Source: Desulfovibrio sp. UCD-KL4C (GTDB lineage: Bacteria; Desulfobacterota; Desulfovibrionia; Desulfovibrionales; Desulfovibrionaceae). Taken from it: 64,000 nt of DNA. Positions 35,641-44,889 of the stretch are shown here, piece by piece. The stretch lies in NCBI RefSeq assembly GCF_006210265.1, contig NZ_VCNC01000002.1, positions 496,001 to 560,000 of the forward strand, read 5' to 3'. Positions within the stretch are counted from its first letter, which is position 1; every line of letters starts with the position of its first letter. Below the pieces are notes generated by a model. That model saw nothing but the letters and a program-made list of their open reading frames with translations. It did no database searches and was not told the origin of the DNA. Position numbers and translations under genes: made by a program.

Positions 35641-36591
35641 TTACATGGCAAGCGCACCCAGCAAGGCTGAACCATATAACCCGCTATCTTGATTATCGTT
35701 CAAAAATACTGGAATACGACTTAGTAGCTCATTCATTGAACTGGACTTTTTAAATTCGGTCATAAAATCCGGATGTTCAACAATAAAAGGATTTTTAGCC
35801 ACAATTCCACCGGAAATATACAATCCGCCCGTGGCCAGAATGCTTAATGCGTAATTCCTGCAACATCTCGCAATAAATTTCCTATACCACTCAAGTGTAA
35901 GTCCTCCTGAAGCCATGCTTTTAGAGACTTCGCGAGGCTCTATATCCTCACCAGTTAAATATAGATGTAAAATCTTAATTCCCCTACCCGTCAAAATTTC
36001 ATCACCATAGCAATACGAAATTCCAATTCGTTCTTTAACAAAAGCACAAAAATCCAATTCTTCTAAACTTTCAAAAGGAAAAGTTATATGCCCCGCTTCC
36101 GAAGGAACAGGGACAAATCCCACTGATGGAACCGGAACCAACGCGCAATGGCCAAATCCAGTTCCCGCGCCGATTACCCCTATAGTTCCATGTGGAGAAA
36201 CGGTACCCTGTTGCAAAACTTTGCAACCTACAACTGCAGGAGTTTTACAGGCATATGCCTGAGCTACAAAATCATTTATGAGAGATGCTTTTTTAAAGCC
36301 GTAGACGCTGGCTCCTTTCTTGATATCAACCGCCCACTTCAAATTAGTAGGTTTACAATAAACTCCTCCCTCAATCGGACCAGCCAGAGCCATTGCAGCT
36401 ACATCAAAATCCTGAGGAGAATATGGAAAGTCACTTTCCTGTAATAACTCTAAAAGATGATCAAAGCTGTCCGCAGAGTTACTTGGGATCCATACTTTCG
36501 CTTTCATAGTTAGACTACCGTCAGGGCCAACCTGAAAAGCAGCAAATCTGCTATTTGTACCGCCAATATCAACAGCAAGAATCAAACTCAT
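35641..36591 (-). CDS. glk: Glucokinase
   Basis: 316 residues. Phosphorylates glucose with ATP. It belongs to the Glk (proteobacterial) family: N-terminal phosphate motif LILAVDIGGTNSRFAAF, MALAGPIEGGVY, NDFVAQAYACKT, GVIGAGTGFGHCAL, PSEAGHITFPFESLEEL and ATGGLYISGGIVAKNPF. Length matches. Upstream of the Lpd-like gene on the same strand, and 218 bases from the motA stop. The separate CBM48 protein at 18 kb hints that the cell handles alpha-glucan, as inference. Confidence 0.92.
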   Translation of the reverse strand: MSLILAVDIGGTNSRFAAFQVGPDGSLTMKAKVWIPSNSADSFDHLLELLQESDFPYSPQDFDVAAMALAGPIEGGVYCKPTNLKWAVDIKKGASVYGFKKASLINDFVAQAYACKTPAVVGCKVLQQGTVSPHGTIGVIGAGTGFGHCALVPVPSVGFVPVPSEAGHITFPFESLEELDFCAFVKERIGISYCYGDEILTGRGIKILHLYLTGEDIEPREVSKSMASGGLTLEWYRKFIARCCRNYALSILATGGLYISGGIVAKNPFIVEHPDFMTEFKKSSSMNELLSRIPVFLNDNQDSGLYGSALLGALAM

Positions 36592-36739
36592 TTTGACACA
36601 CCCTCTTATAATTTTGCGTCTGTAAAAACATCATCTTGTGTAAACCAATGCCTGACTTTAATACAGTCAATAGAAAAAAGTAAATCAAGATAATAACTTT
36701 TTTAAGATTCTAAACAGAATGTGTCCATAATCTGACACC

Positions 36740-36782
36740 AAAAAACCCAGATCGGAACTCAATATGAGCTACGATCCGGGCT
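36740..36782 (-). terminator. Rho-independent terminator of motB-motA
   Basis: On the minus strand CCCGGATCG (36780-36772) pairs with CGATCTGGG (36754-36746), followed by TTTTTTGG. It lies 28 bases after the motA stop and closes the operon. Confidence 0.85.
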
Positions 36783-36809
36783 TAAATTATTCAATAGGAT
36801 ATGAAATAA

Positions 36810-37673
36810 TCAAGAAGCTTTTACTAAAGGAATTTCATGGAGAGTTTTATTTTTACCATCCTTTTCTTCCTTTCGCATCTTAATATACTTTCTAGTTATA
36901 TTTCTAAGGGCTTCGGTCTTCCCTTCTCTATCATCAGGACAAAGGAAAGCGACCAGTTTTCTTTCAAGTTTATAGGGATTCTGTTCATTCTTAATGGCAA
37001 TAATTCCGTCCATAATCATTTTCTGATTAATCAATTCGTTTCTAGTTCTACAGCGAACGGTTTCTGCCATTGGAGCAAAAATCATATTACTGAGCACAAC
37101 TCCGTAAAGAGTTGAAATAAATGCTACCGGAATATGTTTTAGAATAACAGCCGGATTATCAATTCCCATTAAAAGACCGATCAAACCTATTACTGACCCT
37201 GCAACTCCGAATGCTGGGGCAAAACGTGCCATGGATTGAAAAACTCGCTCCGATTCATTTCTACGCATATTAAAGAAGGACATTTCTGTCCTGAGACAAT
37301 CTTTAATTTCTGCTTCGTCAAAATTATCGACAAGAAGCATAAGCCCATTTTTCAAAAAAGACATGGTTGTCTGCTCGCCTGCCTTCTCTAAAGAAAGCAT
37401 ACCATCCATGCGTGAGCGGACGCTTAAATCAAGCAAGGTATCAACAATTTCTTCATGAGTAGTAAGCCTATTTGTGTATGTACTGCGAACAACCCTGAAA
37501 GCTTGAAGTAATTGTTCAACAGGATAACTTAGCATAACAGCTATAGCTAAACCGGAAATGACAATAGCAAAAGCGGCGGCATTCCAGTAAAGAGCTAACC
37601 CGCCACTAAGCCAGAAACTTGCTAAAAAAATTAACCCAGCTAAGAAAACACCCACAAGATTCTTTCTGTTCAT
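36810..37673 (-). CDS. MotA-type flagellar motor stator / MotA-TolQ-ExbB family protein
   Basis: 287 residues from the ATG at 37673, preferred because GGGAGG lies 9 bases upstream (an ATG at 37697 would translate the ribosome site). Four membrane segments: two at the N-terminus (FLAGLIFLASFWLSGGLAL, FAIVISGLAIAVMLSYP), a large cytoplasmic loop with the charged region DLSVRSRMDGMLSLEKAGEQ, and two more at FGVAGSVIGLIGLLMG and ISTLYGVVLSNMIFAPMAE. This is the MotA pattern (proton or sodium channel stator subunit). Gene order is motB then motA, the reverse of the enteric one. Confidence 0.88.
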   Translation of the reverse strand: MNRKNLVGVFLAGLIFLASFWLSGGLALYWNAAAFAIVISGLAIAVMLSYPVEQLLQAFRVVRSTYTNRLTTHEEIVDTLLDLSVRSRMDGMLSLEKAGEQTTMSFLKNGLMLLVDNFDEAEIKDCLRTEMSFFNMRRNESERVFQSMARFAPAFGVAGSVIGLIGLLMGIDNPAVILKHIPVAFISTLYGVVLSNMIFAPMAETVRCRTRNELINQKMIMDGIIAIKNEQNPYKLERKLVAFLCPDDREGKTEALRNITRKYIKMRKEEKDGKNKTLHEIPLVKAS

Positions 37674-37689
37674 GACATGACCTCCCTTA

Positions 37690-38412
37690 CTATCCATTAA
37701 TATCAGTGTTTATGACTATGATTTCAACGCGGCGATTATTTCCTGACACCTTTTGCATAGAATCAGGCAGTTCAGGGACTGTTCCACCGCGTCCGCTGAC
37801 AAGAATACGAGCAGGATCGATAGATTTCTCACTGATAAAATATTGTGCAACTTTTGCTGCGCGATCTGCAGAAAGTTCAAAAGCTGATTTCTTTCCGGCA
37901 TTGACAGCATCACGATGATCGGTATGACCTATAATATGTATGGCGTGATTATTAGTTTTTAAAACTTCTGCGACTTCAGCAAGATACTTTTGCGTTTTCG
38001 GTTCGAAATCACTTTTCCCGACAGGGAAAAAGGCATCTCCGCGCATAACAATTTTTATCTGACCATTATCGTTATTATCCATGCTTATTGCACCGTCATC
38101 ACTACGATAAAGTTCATCTTGAGGACTTAAAACAACTCTGGCATTTCCGCTCATTGCGGCGCGATGAACTGACAGCATATCAATCAACCCATCCACAGGG
38201 CTCAGGTCAACTTGCGACTTGGCATTTCCACTAAAGATAACTTTAATATTCTCTTTGGATTGACTATAAATAAAGAGCACTACGAAAAGAACAAACATTA
38301 CCATCATCAAATCAGACCACGCAACAGACCAACCGTTCATGTCAGATAAATCAGAATCATGAGATCCGTATTCCACAAGATCTAAATCATATTTCAATTC
38401 GTCGTTTCTCAC
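37690..38412 (-). CDS. MotB-type stator protein with OmpA peptidoglycan-binding domain
   Basis: 240 residues. One N-terminal membrane helix begins WSVAWSDLMMVMFVLFVVLF, with the aspartate that carries the ion in MotB. The C-terminal OmpA/MotB domain (about 115-235) has FPVGKSDFEPKTQKYL, IIGHTDHRDAV, ELSADRAAKVAQYF and GRGGTVP.. NNRRVEI, which bind peptidoglycan. GTG start with GGAG upstream. It is the first gene of the pair and sits 57 bases downstream of a sigma-54 promoter. It could also be a non-flagellar stator; no flagellar genes are in the window. Confidence 0.88.
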   Translation of the reverse strand: MRNDELKYDLDLVEYGSHDSDLSDMNGWSVAWSDLMMVMFVLFVVLFIYSQSKENIKVIFSGNAKSQVDLSPVDGLIDMLSVHRAAMSGNARVVLSPQDELYRSDDGAISMDNNDNGQIKIVMRGDAFFPVGKSDFEPKTQKYLAEVAEVLKTNNHAIHIIGHTDHRDAVNAGKKSAFELSADRAAKVAQYFISEKSIDPARILVSGRGGTVPELPDSMQKVSGNNRRVEIIVINTDING

Positions 38413-38469
38413 TTCATTGCTCCATGGTCAAAAGATGCGGGACAACCCCGACGGCTTCATCAACCATAA

Positions 38470-38486
38470 AGCAAAGCTTATGCCAA
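38470..38486 (-). promoter_or_regulatory. Sigma-54 (RpoN) promoter of motB-motA
   Basis: On the minus strand the sequence TTGGCATAAGCTTTGCT gives the -24 GG and -12 GC elements exactly 12 bases apart, close to TGGCAC-N5-TTGCT. It lies about 60 bases upstream of the motB GTG. Flagellar genes are often RpoN-dependent, which fits. Confidence 0.75.
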
Positions 38487-38595
38487 ACATATTAACGTCG
38501 TATTTACAGGTGATTAAGATCTAATAAAATTGGATTAGAAAGGATAAAAGCAAGAAGTGTCAAAAAAAGAACAGATTAGAACTCATCATAAAAAT

Positions 38596-39552
38596 TTAGA
38601 GAGCAATACAAAGACCATCTTGAGCCATTATGATCTTATCAGGTTTACTCTCAACGAGTTTAGCATATGCCTTTGTATCTTCGAGGAATTTTTCCAATTC
38701 AAAATCATCAAGAATAGGCTCCTGATGGAAAAGACACAAAGTCTTAACACCGGCAAGCCCTGACAACTCTACAGCTATAATGTTATTCGAATGTCCCCAA
38801 TCTTCTTTAATTGAATTAGCCTCAGCAAATGAGTACTGAGCATCCATAATCAGCAGATCTGCATTTTTGAAAAATTCTACAAACTTCTCATCTGATAAAG
38901 CGGTCGCACTTTTGTGCTCACAATCAGTAGAATATACTGCTATTTTACCATCTTGTTCAAAACGATAACCAAATGACCCCCCAGGATGATACTGGGCTTT
39001 AACCTTTATTTTTATTCCTGCAATTTCAAATTCCTGCCCGCTGAAAAGGCGCGTAAAATTAAATTCTGCTGACAAGTCATCAAATTTGACAGGGAAAAAC
39101 GGTTTACTCTGCTGCATGCGAAAGACTTTCTCAATGTCAGGATGTCCGCCATAAAAAGAAACTTTATTTCCCTTCAGGTAAGCCGGAATGAAAAAAGGAA
39201 ATCCTTGCAAATGATCCCAATGGAGATGTGAAATAAGAAAATGGAAATGTGCACCTGGCTTTCCGAATCTCTTCGCCATGATGGAATTTCCCAAATCACG
39301 AAGTCCAGTCCCGCAATCACATATTAGATAGTCATCACCGGTTGTTCCGATTTGAATACATGGAGTATTAGTACCGTAAGATCCGCGAACAGAGAAAGGA
39401 AGCTCGTTATCTATAAATACATCTAAATCCGTAGTAGAATCGATTCCACGTGCAACCGCAATTTCCAAAGCAGCCTTAACTTTTGCTCTGGCTCTATCGG
39501 CATTATACGTAGCAGGTAGCGACCCTCTCGCTCCCCATATGCATACTTTCAT
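38596..39552 (-). CDS. Metallo-beta-lactamase fold hydrolase
   Basis: 318 residues. The metal motif SHLHWDHLQGFPFF (HxHxDH) lies near residue 112, followed by a second histidine (KAQYHPGGSFGYRF), an aspartate in VYSTDCEHK and DAQYSFAEANSIKEDWGHSNNI. The pattern resembles ribonuclease Z / cyclic phosphodiesterase-like hydrolases. The start has CIWGARGSLPA, common in a family next to response regulators and GGDEF proteins. Substrate unknown. AGGAG upstream of the ATG. Single gene, tail to tail with none nearby. Confidence 0.85.
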   Translation of the reverse strand: MKVCIWGARGSLPATYNADRARAKVKAALEIAVARGIDSTTDLDVFIDNELPFSVRGSYGTNTPCIQIGTTGDDYLICDCGTGLRDLGNSIMAKRFGKPGAHFHFLISHLHWDHLQGFPFFIPAYLKGNKVSFYGGHPDIEKVFRMQQSKPFFPVKFDDLSAEFNFTRLFSGQEFEIAGIKIKVKAQYHPGGSFGYRFEQDGKIAVYSTDCEHKSATALSDEKFVEFFKNADLLIMDAQYSFAEANSIKEDWGHSNNIIAVELSGLAGVKTLCLFHQEPILDDFELEKFLEDTKAYAKLVESKPDKIIMAQDGLCIAL

Positions 39553-39775
39553 TCAACAACTCCTAATCTAATATTCATTAACCCATTACAGTTAGACTTT
39601 GAAAAGCGCAACATACTTGGCTAGCAAAACGCTCTTCATTTTTAAGTATATCATTCTGCAATATTAAAATTAGTATTTCATTATAACTCAACTAAAAAAA
39701 CATCCACTTGACAGATATCTGTTATTCACTAACAGGTTTGTTTCTATCTTCAATATTATTTTTTAGAATATCCGA

Positions 39776-40396
39776 ATGCAAAAATTAAAATCTATGAAAA
39801 TATATAACACATTAAAATATCTAGTACTAGGCTCAGGTTCACCTAGACGAAAAGAACTTCTATCCTCCGTCGGGCTTCAATTTAAAGTCAAGCCTGCCAC
39901 TTGCGAAGAACCTCCTGCCCGCAAAGGACAATTACCGGAAGATTATGCGATTGAAATGGCTTTAATGAAAGCAAGAAACGTAGCATCTTTAGAATCGCAA
40001 GCAACAGTTATAGGCGCGGATACCATTGTTGCAAGGGATATGGATATTTTAGGCAAACCGCATAGTAAAGCAGACGCCATTGAAACATTAAAAAGCCTCT
40101 GCGGAAGATCGCATAAAGTAATTACAGGCTGTGCAATTATTACCGAGGACAACAAAGAAATAAGCTTTGCGGTTACTACTGAAGTTGAATTTATCGACTG
40201 CGAAGAAGCAGCAATAAAGGCATACGTAGCAACGGGAGAACCGGATGATAAAGCCGGATCCTATGGAATTCAAGGACAAGGAGCTTTTTTAGTTAAAGGG
40301 ATATGCGGGTCATATACCAATGTTGTTGGTCTGCCTTTGGCAAGAGTGATAGAAGTTTTGATTGAGACGGAGGCCGTTGTTGCGGGGAATGAATAA
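39776..40396 (+). CDS. maf: Maf family nucleoside triphosphate pyrophosphatase
   Basis: 206 residues. Hydrolyses modified or canonical nucleoside triphosphates to keep them out of nucleic acids. The Maf signature YLVLGSGSPRRKELLSSVGL is near the N-terminus, followed by KARNVASLESQATVIGADTIVARD and LCGRSHKVITG, then GSYGIQGQGAFLVKGICGSYTNVVGLPL near the end. No strong ribosome site; the ATG at 39776 or one six codons later (39794) could start the protein. Single gene. Confidence 0.95.
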   Translation: MQKLKSMKIYNTLKYLVLGSGSPRRKELLSSVGLQFKVKPATCEEPPARKGQLPEDYAIEMALMKARNVASLESQATVIGADTIVARDMDILGKPHSKADAIETLKSLCGRSHKVITGCAIITEDNKEISFAVTTEVEFIDCEEAAIKAYVATGEPDDKAGSYGIQGQGAFLVKGICGSYTNVVGLPLARVIEVLIETEAVVAGNE

Positions 40397-40709
40397 AGCT
40401 TATCAATGCTTGTTAAATCGTCTTCCGAACAACAAAAGTTCATATGATTTTTCTTTCCGCCCCAAGCACTAAGTACAGGTTCTTGGAATCATTATGTTTA
40501 AACAGTTTATTGATACAAAAGAATTGCCATGCTAAAGTGAGGTAGAAAACTTCAAAAAGGCAAGTATTTTGAAATTACTTATACTTTTTTTATTATCTCG
40601 GGAGACTTGCATTAATTAACTTAGTTTCTCAGGGCTTAAATTAAATAACATCAAGAACTGTTTATCAATTATGCCATGCTTGTTGTGATGCTTGATCGAA
40701 GGGGTAAAA
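40397..40709. other. Intergenic region without recognised genes
   Basis: 313 bases. No tRNA, small RNA or ORF of interest was recognised. The end holds GAAGGGG, the ribosome site of the next gene. GCAAGTA (around 40560) and a nearby ACTTGC form a weak long-range inverted repeat of uncertain meaning. Confidence 0.5.
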
Positions 40710-41465
40710 ATGCGCTGTCAATGGAAGGTAAAATCATTCAAGATTTTAATAATAATCCTATTGCTTGGAATAGTTGGAAATGCCCAAGCTACTGAACTTA
40801 CTATTTTTGTTGATAACTGGCCTCCATATAATTTTAAACAGAATGATAAAATTGTTGGGATCAGCACGGAGTTGATAGAAGTAGCTTTGCAAAAGGCTAA
40901 AATTAAATACAAACTTGTGCTCTACCCTTTTAAAAGAGCCCTAATTACTGTACAAAAAAAACCAAACACGATGCTCTTTACAGTGGCACGTATTCCACAA
41001 CGTGAAGATATGTTTACATGGATTGGCCCACTCCATCCTAGAAGAGTATATCTTTATAAATTAAAAAATAGAACTGAAATACAAATCAATAATGTCGAAG
41101 ATATTAAAAAATATTATACAGTAGCCCTATCGGGAGGATCCATTGAGCAGTTTTTTATCGCCAATGATTTTAATGAGCATACTTATCATTTAGTAAGTAA
41201 ATCGGATCAATTATTGAAAATGCTATTTAAGCAACGAGCCGATCTTATCCCAGGCGATCCCTTGGATTTGGCTTATCAAATGACTAATTTAGGATACAAA
41301 TATTCGGAGCTTGAAATTGCATATTTACTATCTGAGGAAGGCGGTTACTATATGATAGCAAACAAAAATACTCCTAAGAAGATTCTCATAAAGATACAGG
41401 AATCTTTAGATTCAATCTTGGCTACTGGTGCCAGAGATCGAATTATAAAAAAATATGTTAAGTAA
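40710..41465 (+). CDS. Periplasmic amino-acid-type solute-binding protein (SBP_bac_3)
   Basis: 251 residues from the ATG at 40710, preferred for the GAAGGGG site upstream. The signal peptide runs through ILIIILLLGIVGNAQATE. The mature domain starts LTIFVDNWPPYNFKQNDKIVGIST, the typical start of family 3 binding proteins, and continues with ITVQKKPNTMLFTVARIPQREDMFTWIGPL and the hinge region VALSGGSIEQFF. No ABC transporter genes are next to it. It lies 90 bases before the PAS-GGDEF-EAL gene on the same strand. It may feed a sensor rather than a transporter. Confidence 0.88.
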   Translation: MRCQWKVKSFKILIIILLLGIVGNAQATELTIFVDNWPPYNFKQNDKIVGISTELIEVALQKAKIKYKLVLYPFKRALITVQKKPNTMLFTVARIPQREDMFTWIGPLHPRRVYLYKLKNRTEIQINNVEDIKKYYTVALSGGSIEQFFIANDFNEHTYHLVSKSDQLLKMLFKQRADLIPGDPLDLAYQMTNLGYKYSELEIAYLLSEEGGYYMIANKNTPKKILIKIQESLDSILATGARDRIIKKYVK

Positions 41466-41555
41466 ATTTGATGCCATCATGAACAAGGCATAAGTTCTTT
41501 TGAGTAAAGCATTACCAACAAACTTTAAATTTAAACGATTATCATCATAAAAGTA

Positions 41556-43763
41556 ATGAAGAATAAAATTCATAATGCTAACAACAACGCTAAAAGCTCC
41601 ACTGACAAGGGGATAACTAACCCTTTGGAGCATTCCAATCTCGTCCTATTATTTCTGAACAGTGCTGACCATAGTGCAATTATTAAAGACACATCCTTCA
41701 GATACGTCGCTGTAAACAAAGCCTTTTTGGAACAAGTCGGATTGAAAAATGACGACCAAATCATTGGAAAAACTATTTATGAAGTTTTTACAAATACAAC
41801 CCTTAAAGAAGAACTTGATAAGATCAATAAATACGATCAGATTGCCCTTGGCCTTCCAAAAGGTGAAAATATCTCAATTGAATTCAGCATCCCTAATCTG
41901 GATGGAGATGAACGCATATACAGTTCAAAACGATTTGCAATTTATGATGAGCAAGACCAAGTTATAGGCATAGGTAGCCTATCCATAAACATCACTGAAA
42001 GAAAAATCGCTGAACGCGAACTAGCTAAAGTTCGTAAAGAACTTAAAGAACAGATTGCAGTCCAAGAACAGACACTCCATAAAGCCAATAAAACCCTCCA
42101 GTTTATGAGTCACCTTTTTGAAAATACACTGGACGGAGTCATAATCACAGATGCGGATGGAATTGCGCAGCAGATTAATCCCGCTTTCACCGAAATAACA
42201 GGGTACACTTTGGACGATATCGAAGGCCAAAATCCACGAGTATTAAAGTCTGATAATCACAACAAGAAATTTTACGAAGAGATGTGGGCTTCTTTGACTA
42301 AAACAGGGAAATGGAACGGAGAACTTTGGAACCGCCGTAAAAACGGAGAAATATACCCTCAACGGCTCAGTATCACTGCGATCTATGACTCAAACAACAG
42401 AGTCACTCACTACTTAGGTATTAACAACGATATAAGTGAAATTAAGCGTAAAGATGATAAAATCAATTTTTATGCCTATCACGATGCTCTCACAAATTTA
42501 CCTAACCGCAGGTTATTTTCAGACAGATTACGCACTGAAATTAACCGTTGCCAAAGGCGAAACTGTCAGATTGCTCTTCTCTATATTGACTTCGATGATT
42601 TTAAGAAAGTAAATGACTCACTAGGCTATCATGTCGGAGATGAACTCCTGAAAAGATTTTCGGTAAGAATCAAAGAAGTCATTCACGAAACAGACCTTTT
42701 TGCTAGAATTGGAAGTGATGAATTTGCTATTGCGGTGATCGATTTTGGAAACGTTAATTCGCTGATGGTTTTTGCAAGAAAAATTAGAAACATACTCCAA
42801 AAGCCATTTAGAATTGAAGGACATGACATTTTCATAACAATTAGTATCGGAATTGCGACTTATCCGGATGATTCCGAAACGGCAGAAACACTTCTGCAAC
42901 ATGCTGATACAGCCATGCATCAAATGAAAGGAGAAAGCGGAGTCGGAAGCGAAGTCAGATTTTATACTTCTCAAATGTTGGTACGCGCTCAGAATAAAAT
43001 TGACATGGAATCTGCTATCAGAAGGGGTTTGGCTTCCAATGAGTTTATTCCTTTCTATCAGGCTAAAGTAGATTCCGAAACTGGAAAAGTTGTTGGGATG
43101 GAAGCTCTTGCACGTTGGGTAAAACCTAACGGTGACATAGTTCCTCCTGGAGATTTTATTGAATTTGCTGAACTTCTTAACCTTATCGGTGACATTGACA
43201 GCCAAATTATGGAAATTTCTATAAAAGACATGGCCACTTTTAAAAACGCAGGCTATGACGACCTCATTGTTTCAGTCAATGTTTCCTCTAAGGAACTTGA
43301 AGACCCTCTTTTTTCAAACAAAGTGATCAAGACATTAGACAAATACAAACTGAATAATAATCAGCTTGAAATTGAAATTACTGAGTCTTTGATTATGAAA
43401 AATGTTGAAGAAAAAATTAAACTTCTGGAAACATTAAGCGCTACGGGAATTAGAATATCTATTGACGATTTCGGTACAGGATATTCATCACTTAGCTACC
43501 TGAAAAAGCTCCCCATCAATACACTTAAAATTGACAGATCGTTTGTTAATGACATTTTATCAGATCCAAACGATATGGCAATTGTGTCTGCGATAATAAG
43601 TATGGCTGGTAAAATGGGACTTAATGTCATTGCGGAAGGCGTAGAACATGCCGAACAAATCGAATTACTCAAGATTGAGGGATGCACTATAATCCAAGGG
43701 TTTTATTATTCTAAACCGTTGCCAAAAGAAGAATTTCTTACTTTTTTACGAGAGCATAATTAA
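41556..43763 (+). CDS. Sensor protein PAS-PAS-GGDEF-EAL
   Basis: 735 residues, no membrane segment. Two PAS domains (about 30-145 and 180-310, with FENTLDGVIITDADGIAQQINPAF and GQNPRVLKSDNH), joined by a short coiled coil. GGDEF domain (about 320-480) with HDALTNLPNRRLFSD and LYIDFDDFKKVNDSLGYHVGDELL, but the active site is GSDEF at 386-390 instead of GGDEF, so cyclase activity is doubtful. EAL domain from about 500 with EAL at 516-518, NVSSKEL, EITES, IDDFGTGYSSLSYL, KIDRSFV, EGVEHAEQ, all intact. Most likely a c-di-GMP phosphodiesterase. The binding-protein gene just upstream suggests linked sensing, as inference. Confidence 0.93.
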   Translation: MKNKIHNANNNAKSSTDKGITNPLEHSNLVLLFLNSADHSAIIKDTSFRYVAVNKAFLEQVGLKNDDQIIGKTIYEVFTNTTLKEELDKINKYDQIALGLPKGENISIEFSIPNLDGDERIYSSKRFAIYDEQDQVIGIGSLSINITERKIAERELAKVRKELKEQIAVQEQTLHKANKTLQFMSHLFENTLDGVIITDADGIAQQINPAFTEITGYTLDDIEGQNPRVLKSDNHNKKFYEEMWASLTKTGKWNGELWNRRKNGEIYPQRLSITAIYDSNNRVTHYLGINNDISEIKRKDDKINFYAYHDALTNLPNRRLFSDRLRTEINRCQRRNCQIALLYIDFDDFKKVNDSLGYHVGDELLKRFSVRIKEVIHETDLFARIGSDEFAIAVIDFGNVNSLMVFARKIRNILQKPFRIEGHDIFITISIGIATYPDDSETAETLLQHADTAMHQMKGESGVGSEVRFYTSQMLVRAQNKIDMESAIRRGLASNEFIPFYQAKVDSETGKVVGMEALARWVKPNGDIVPPGDFIEFAELLNLIGDIDSQIMEISIKDMATFKNAGYDDLIVSVNVSSKELEDPLFSNKVIKTLDKYKLNNNQLEIEITESLIMKNVEEKIKLLETLSATGIRISIDDFGTGYSSLSYLKKLPINTLKIDRSFVNDILSDPNDMAIVSAIISMAGKMGLNVIAEGVEHAEQIELLKIEGCTIIQGFYYSKPLPKEEFLTFLREHN

Positions 43764-43955
43764 GGCACGATTATTGACCACGTCCCCCCCACTCACCCCC
43801 TACCCAAAACTAAAAAACCCTACCATTAAATACTACCTTATCAATTAAAAATACGTATTTTCACCCGTTTACACTTTTAACCCTTCATACAATAATACTT
43901 TCAACAGCTTAAGTTTTTTTGCTTTTGGATTATTATTTAATGGAGGATAATCTCA

Positions 43956-44210
43956 ATGCTTGAATCTATCACGAAAATGACACAGGAAGTAGTACTTGAT
44001 GGCAACAGTCCTGCTAAAGAAGTAGCAAAGAAAATAGGTAAACCTTACTCTACATTACTTAGAGAAATTAACCCGTTTGACAATAATGCTAAGCTCGGAG
44101 CACGAACATTACTTGATATAATGAAAGTAACAAATGAAGTTAAGCTCCTTGAACAAATAGCAAACAGCATTGGCTATACAGTTAAGCCAAGCAGTGAACA
44201 TATAGCATAA
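43956..44210 (+). CDS. Phage CII-like regulatory protein (CP76 family)
   Basis: 84 residues with GGAGG 9 bases before the ATG. The text EVAKKIGKPYSTLLREINPFDNNAKLGARTLLDIMKVTNEV resembles the phage regulatory protein CII family (Phage_CP76), which has a helix-turn-helix. No integrase, repressor or phage structural genes lie nearby, so it is a stand-alone regulator or prophage remnant. Single gene, followed by a terminator at 44225-44254. Confidence 0.7.
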   Translation: MLESITKMTQEVVLDGNSPAKEVAKKIGKPYSTLLREINPFDNNAKLGARTLLDIMKVTNEVKLLEQIANSIGYTVKPSSEHIA

Positions 44211-44224
44211 TTTAATAATTTTAC

Positions 44225-44254
44225 GAGCCTGACCAGTATTAACTGTTCAGGCTC
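44225..44254 (+). terminator. Terminator after the CII-like gene
   Basis: GAGCCTGA (44225-44232) pairs with TCAGGCTC (44247-44254), followed by TTCTCATT. It sits just after the stop and before pgpA. Confidence 0.7.
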
Positions 44255-44298
44255 TTCTCATTCTGGACTTTTAAGCATTTTAAGCTGATAATTCAGCT

Positions 44299-44763
44299 AT
44301 GAAAAAATTGTACAGCCAAACTCTAGTCAACATTGCCACTCTGGGTCCTATAGGCTTTTTACCAAAAGCCCCGGGGACATGGGGGTCAGCGGCAGCGGCT
44401 ATTGCTGCCCCGTTCCTTTTTTATCCATTTTCTTTCCCAATTAAAATTTTTATCTTGATTCTACTTTTTATATTTGGAGCTATGGCCTGCTCCGAAGCTG
44501 AAATTCAATTAGAAAAAAAAGACCCTGGTTGTGTCGTAATTGATGAAGTACTCGGACAATGGGTCACATTCCTTCCTTTTGGATTAATGACTGGGTGGCA
44601 GCTTATAGCGGGATTCATTTTCTTCAGAATATTTGATATCTTAAAACCTTGGCCCGTCAGACAATCTGAGAATTGGTTAAAATCAGGCTGGGGCGTAATG
44701 ATTGATGATCTTCTCGCTGGCGTATACGCTGCTGCGGCTCTATGGCTTTTCAGAATGATCTAA
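44299..44763 (+). CDS. pgpA: Phosphatidylglycerophosphatase A
   Basis: 154 residues. Dephosphorylates phosphatidylglycerophosphate in the inner membrane. The family pattern is clear: ATLGPIGFLPKAPGTWGSAAAA, CVVIDEVLGQWVTFLPFG, FFRIFDILKPWPVRQSE, GVMIDDLLAGVYAA. Three to four membrane segments. No strong ribosome site. It converges with pal and shares a two-way terminator at 44829-44866. Confidence 0.93.
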   Translation: MKKLYSQTLVNIATLGPIGFLPKAPGTWGSAAAAIAAPFLFYPFSFPIKIFILILLFIFGAMACSEAEIQLEKKDPGCVVIDEVLGQWVTFLPFGLMTGWQLIAGFIFFRIFDILKPWPVRQSENWLKSGWGVMIDDLLAGVYAAAALWLFRMI

Positions 44764-44828
44764 TTAAAAAGCGTACGAAAAACATCATTTGAGCTTTTAA
44801 AACCAAATTTACGCAAAAAACATTAACA

Positions 44829-44866
44829 AAAAACCCTTCACTTTCAAATGAAAGCGAAGGGTTTTT
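44829..44866. terminator. Bidirectional terminator between pgpA and pal
   Basis: AAAAACCCTTCACTTTC (44829-44845) pairs with GAAAGCGAAGGGTTTTT (44850-44866) around AAAT with one mismatch. The A/T ends work on both strands, as expected between converging genes. Confidence 0.9.
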
Positions 44867-44889
44867 CAATAGAATTCTTAAAAATAAAA

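Noticed and set aside
43764-43955. A prophage border or attachment site near the CII-like gene
   Set aside because: No tRNA, integrase or repeated att-like sequence was found in or near the gap.
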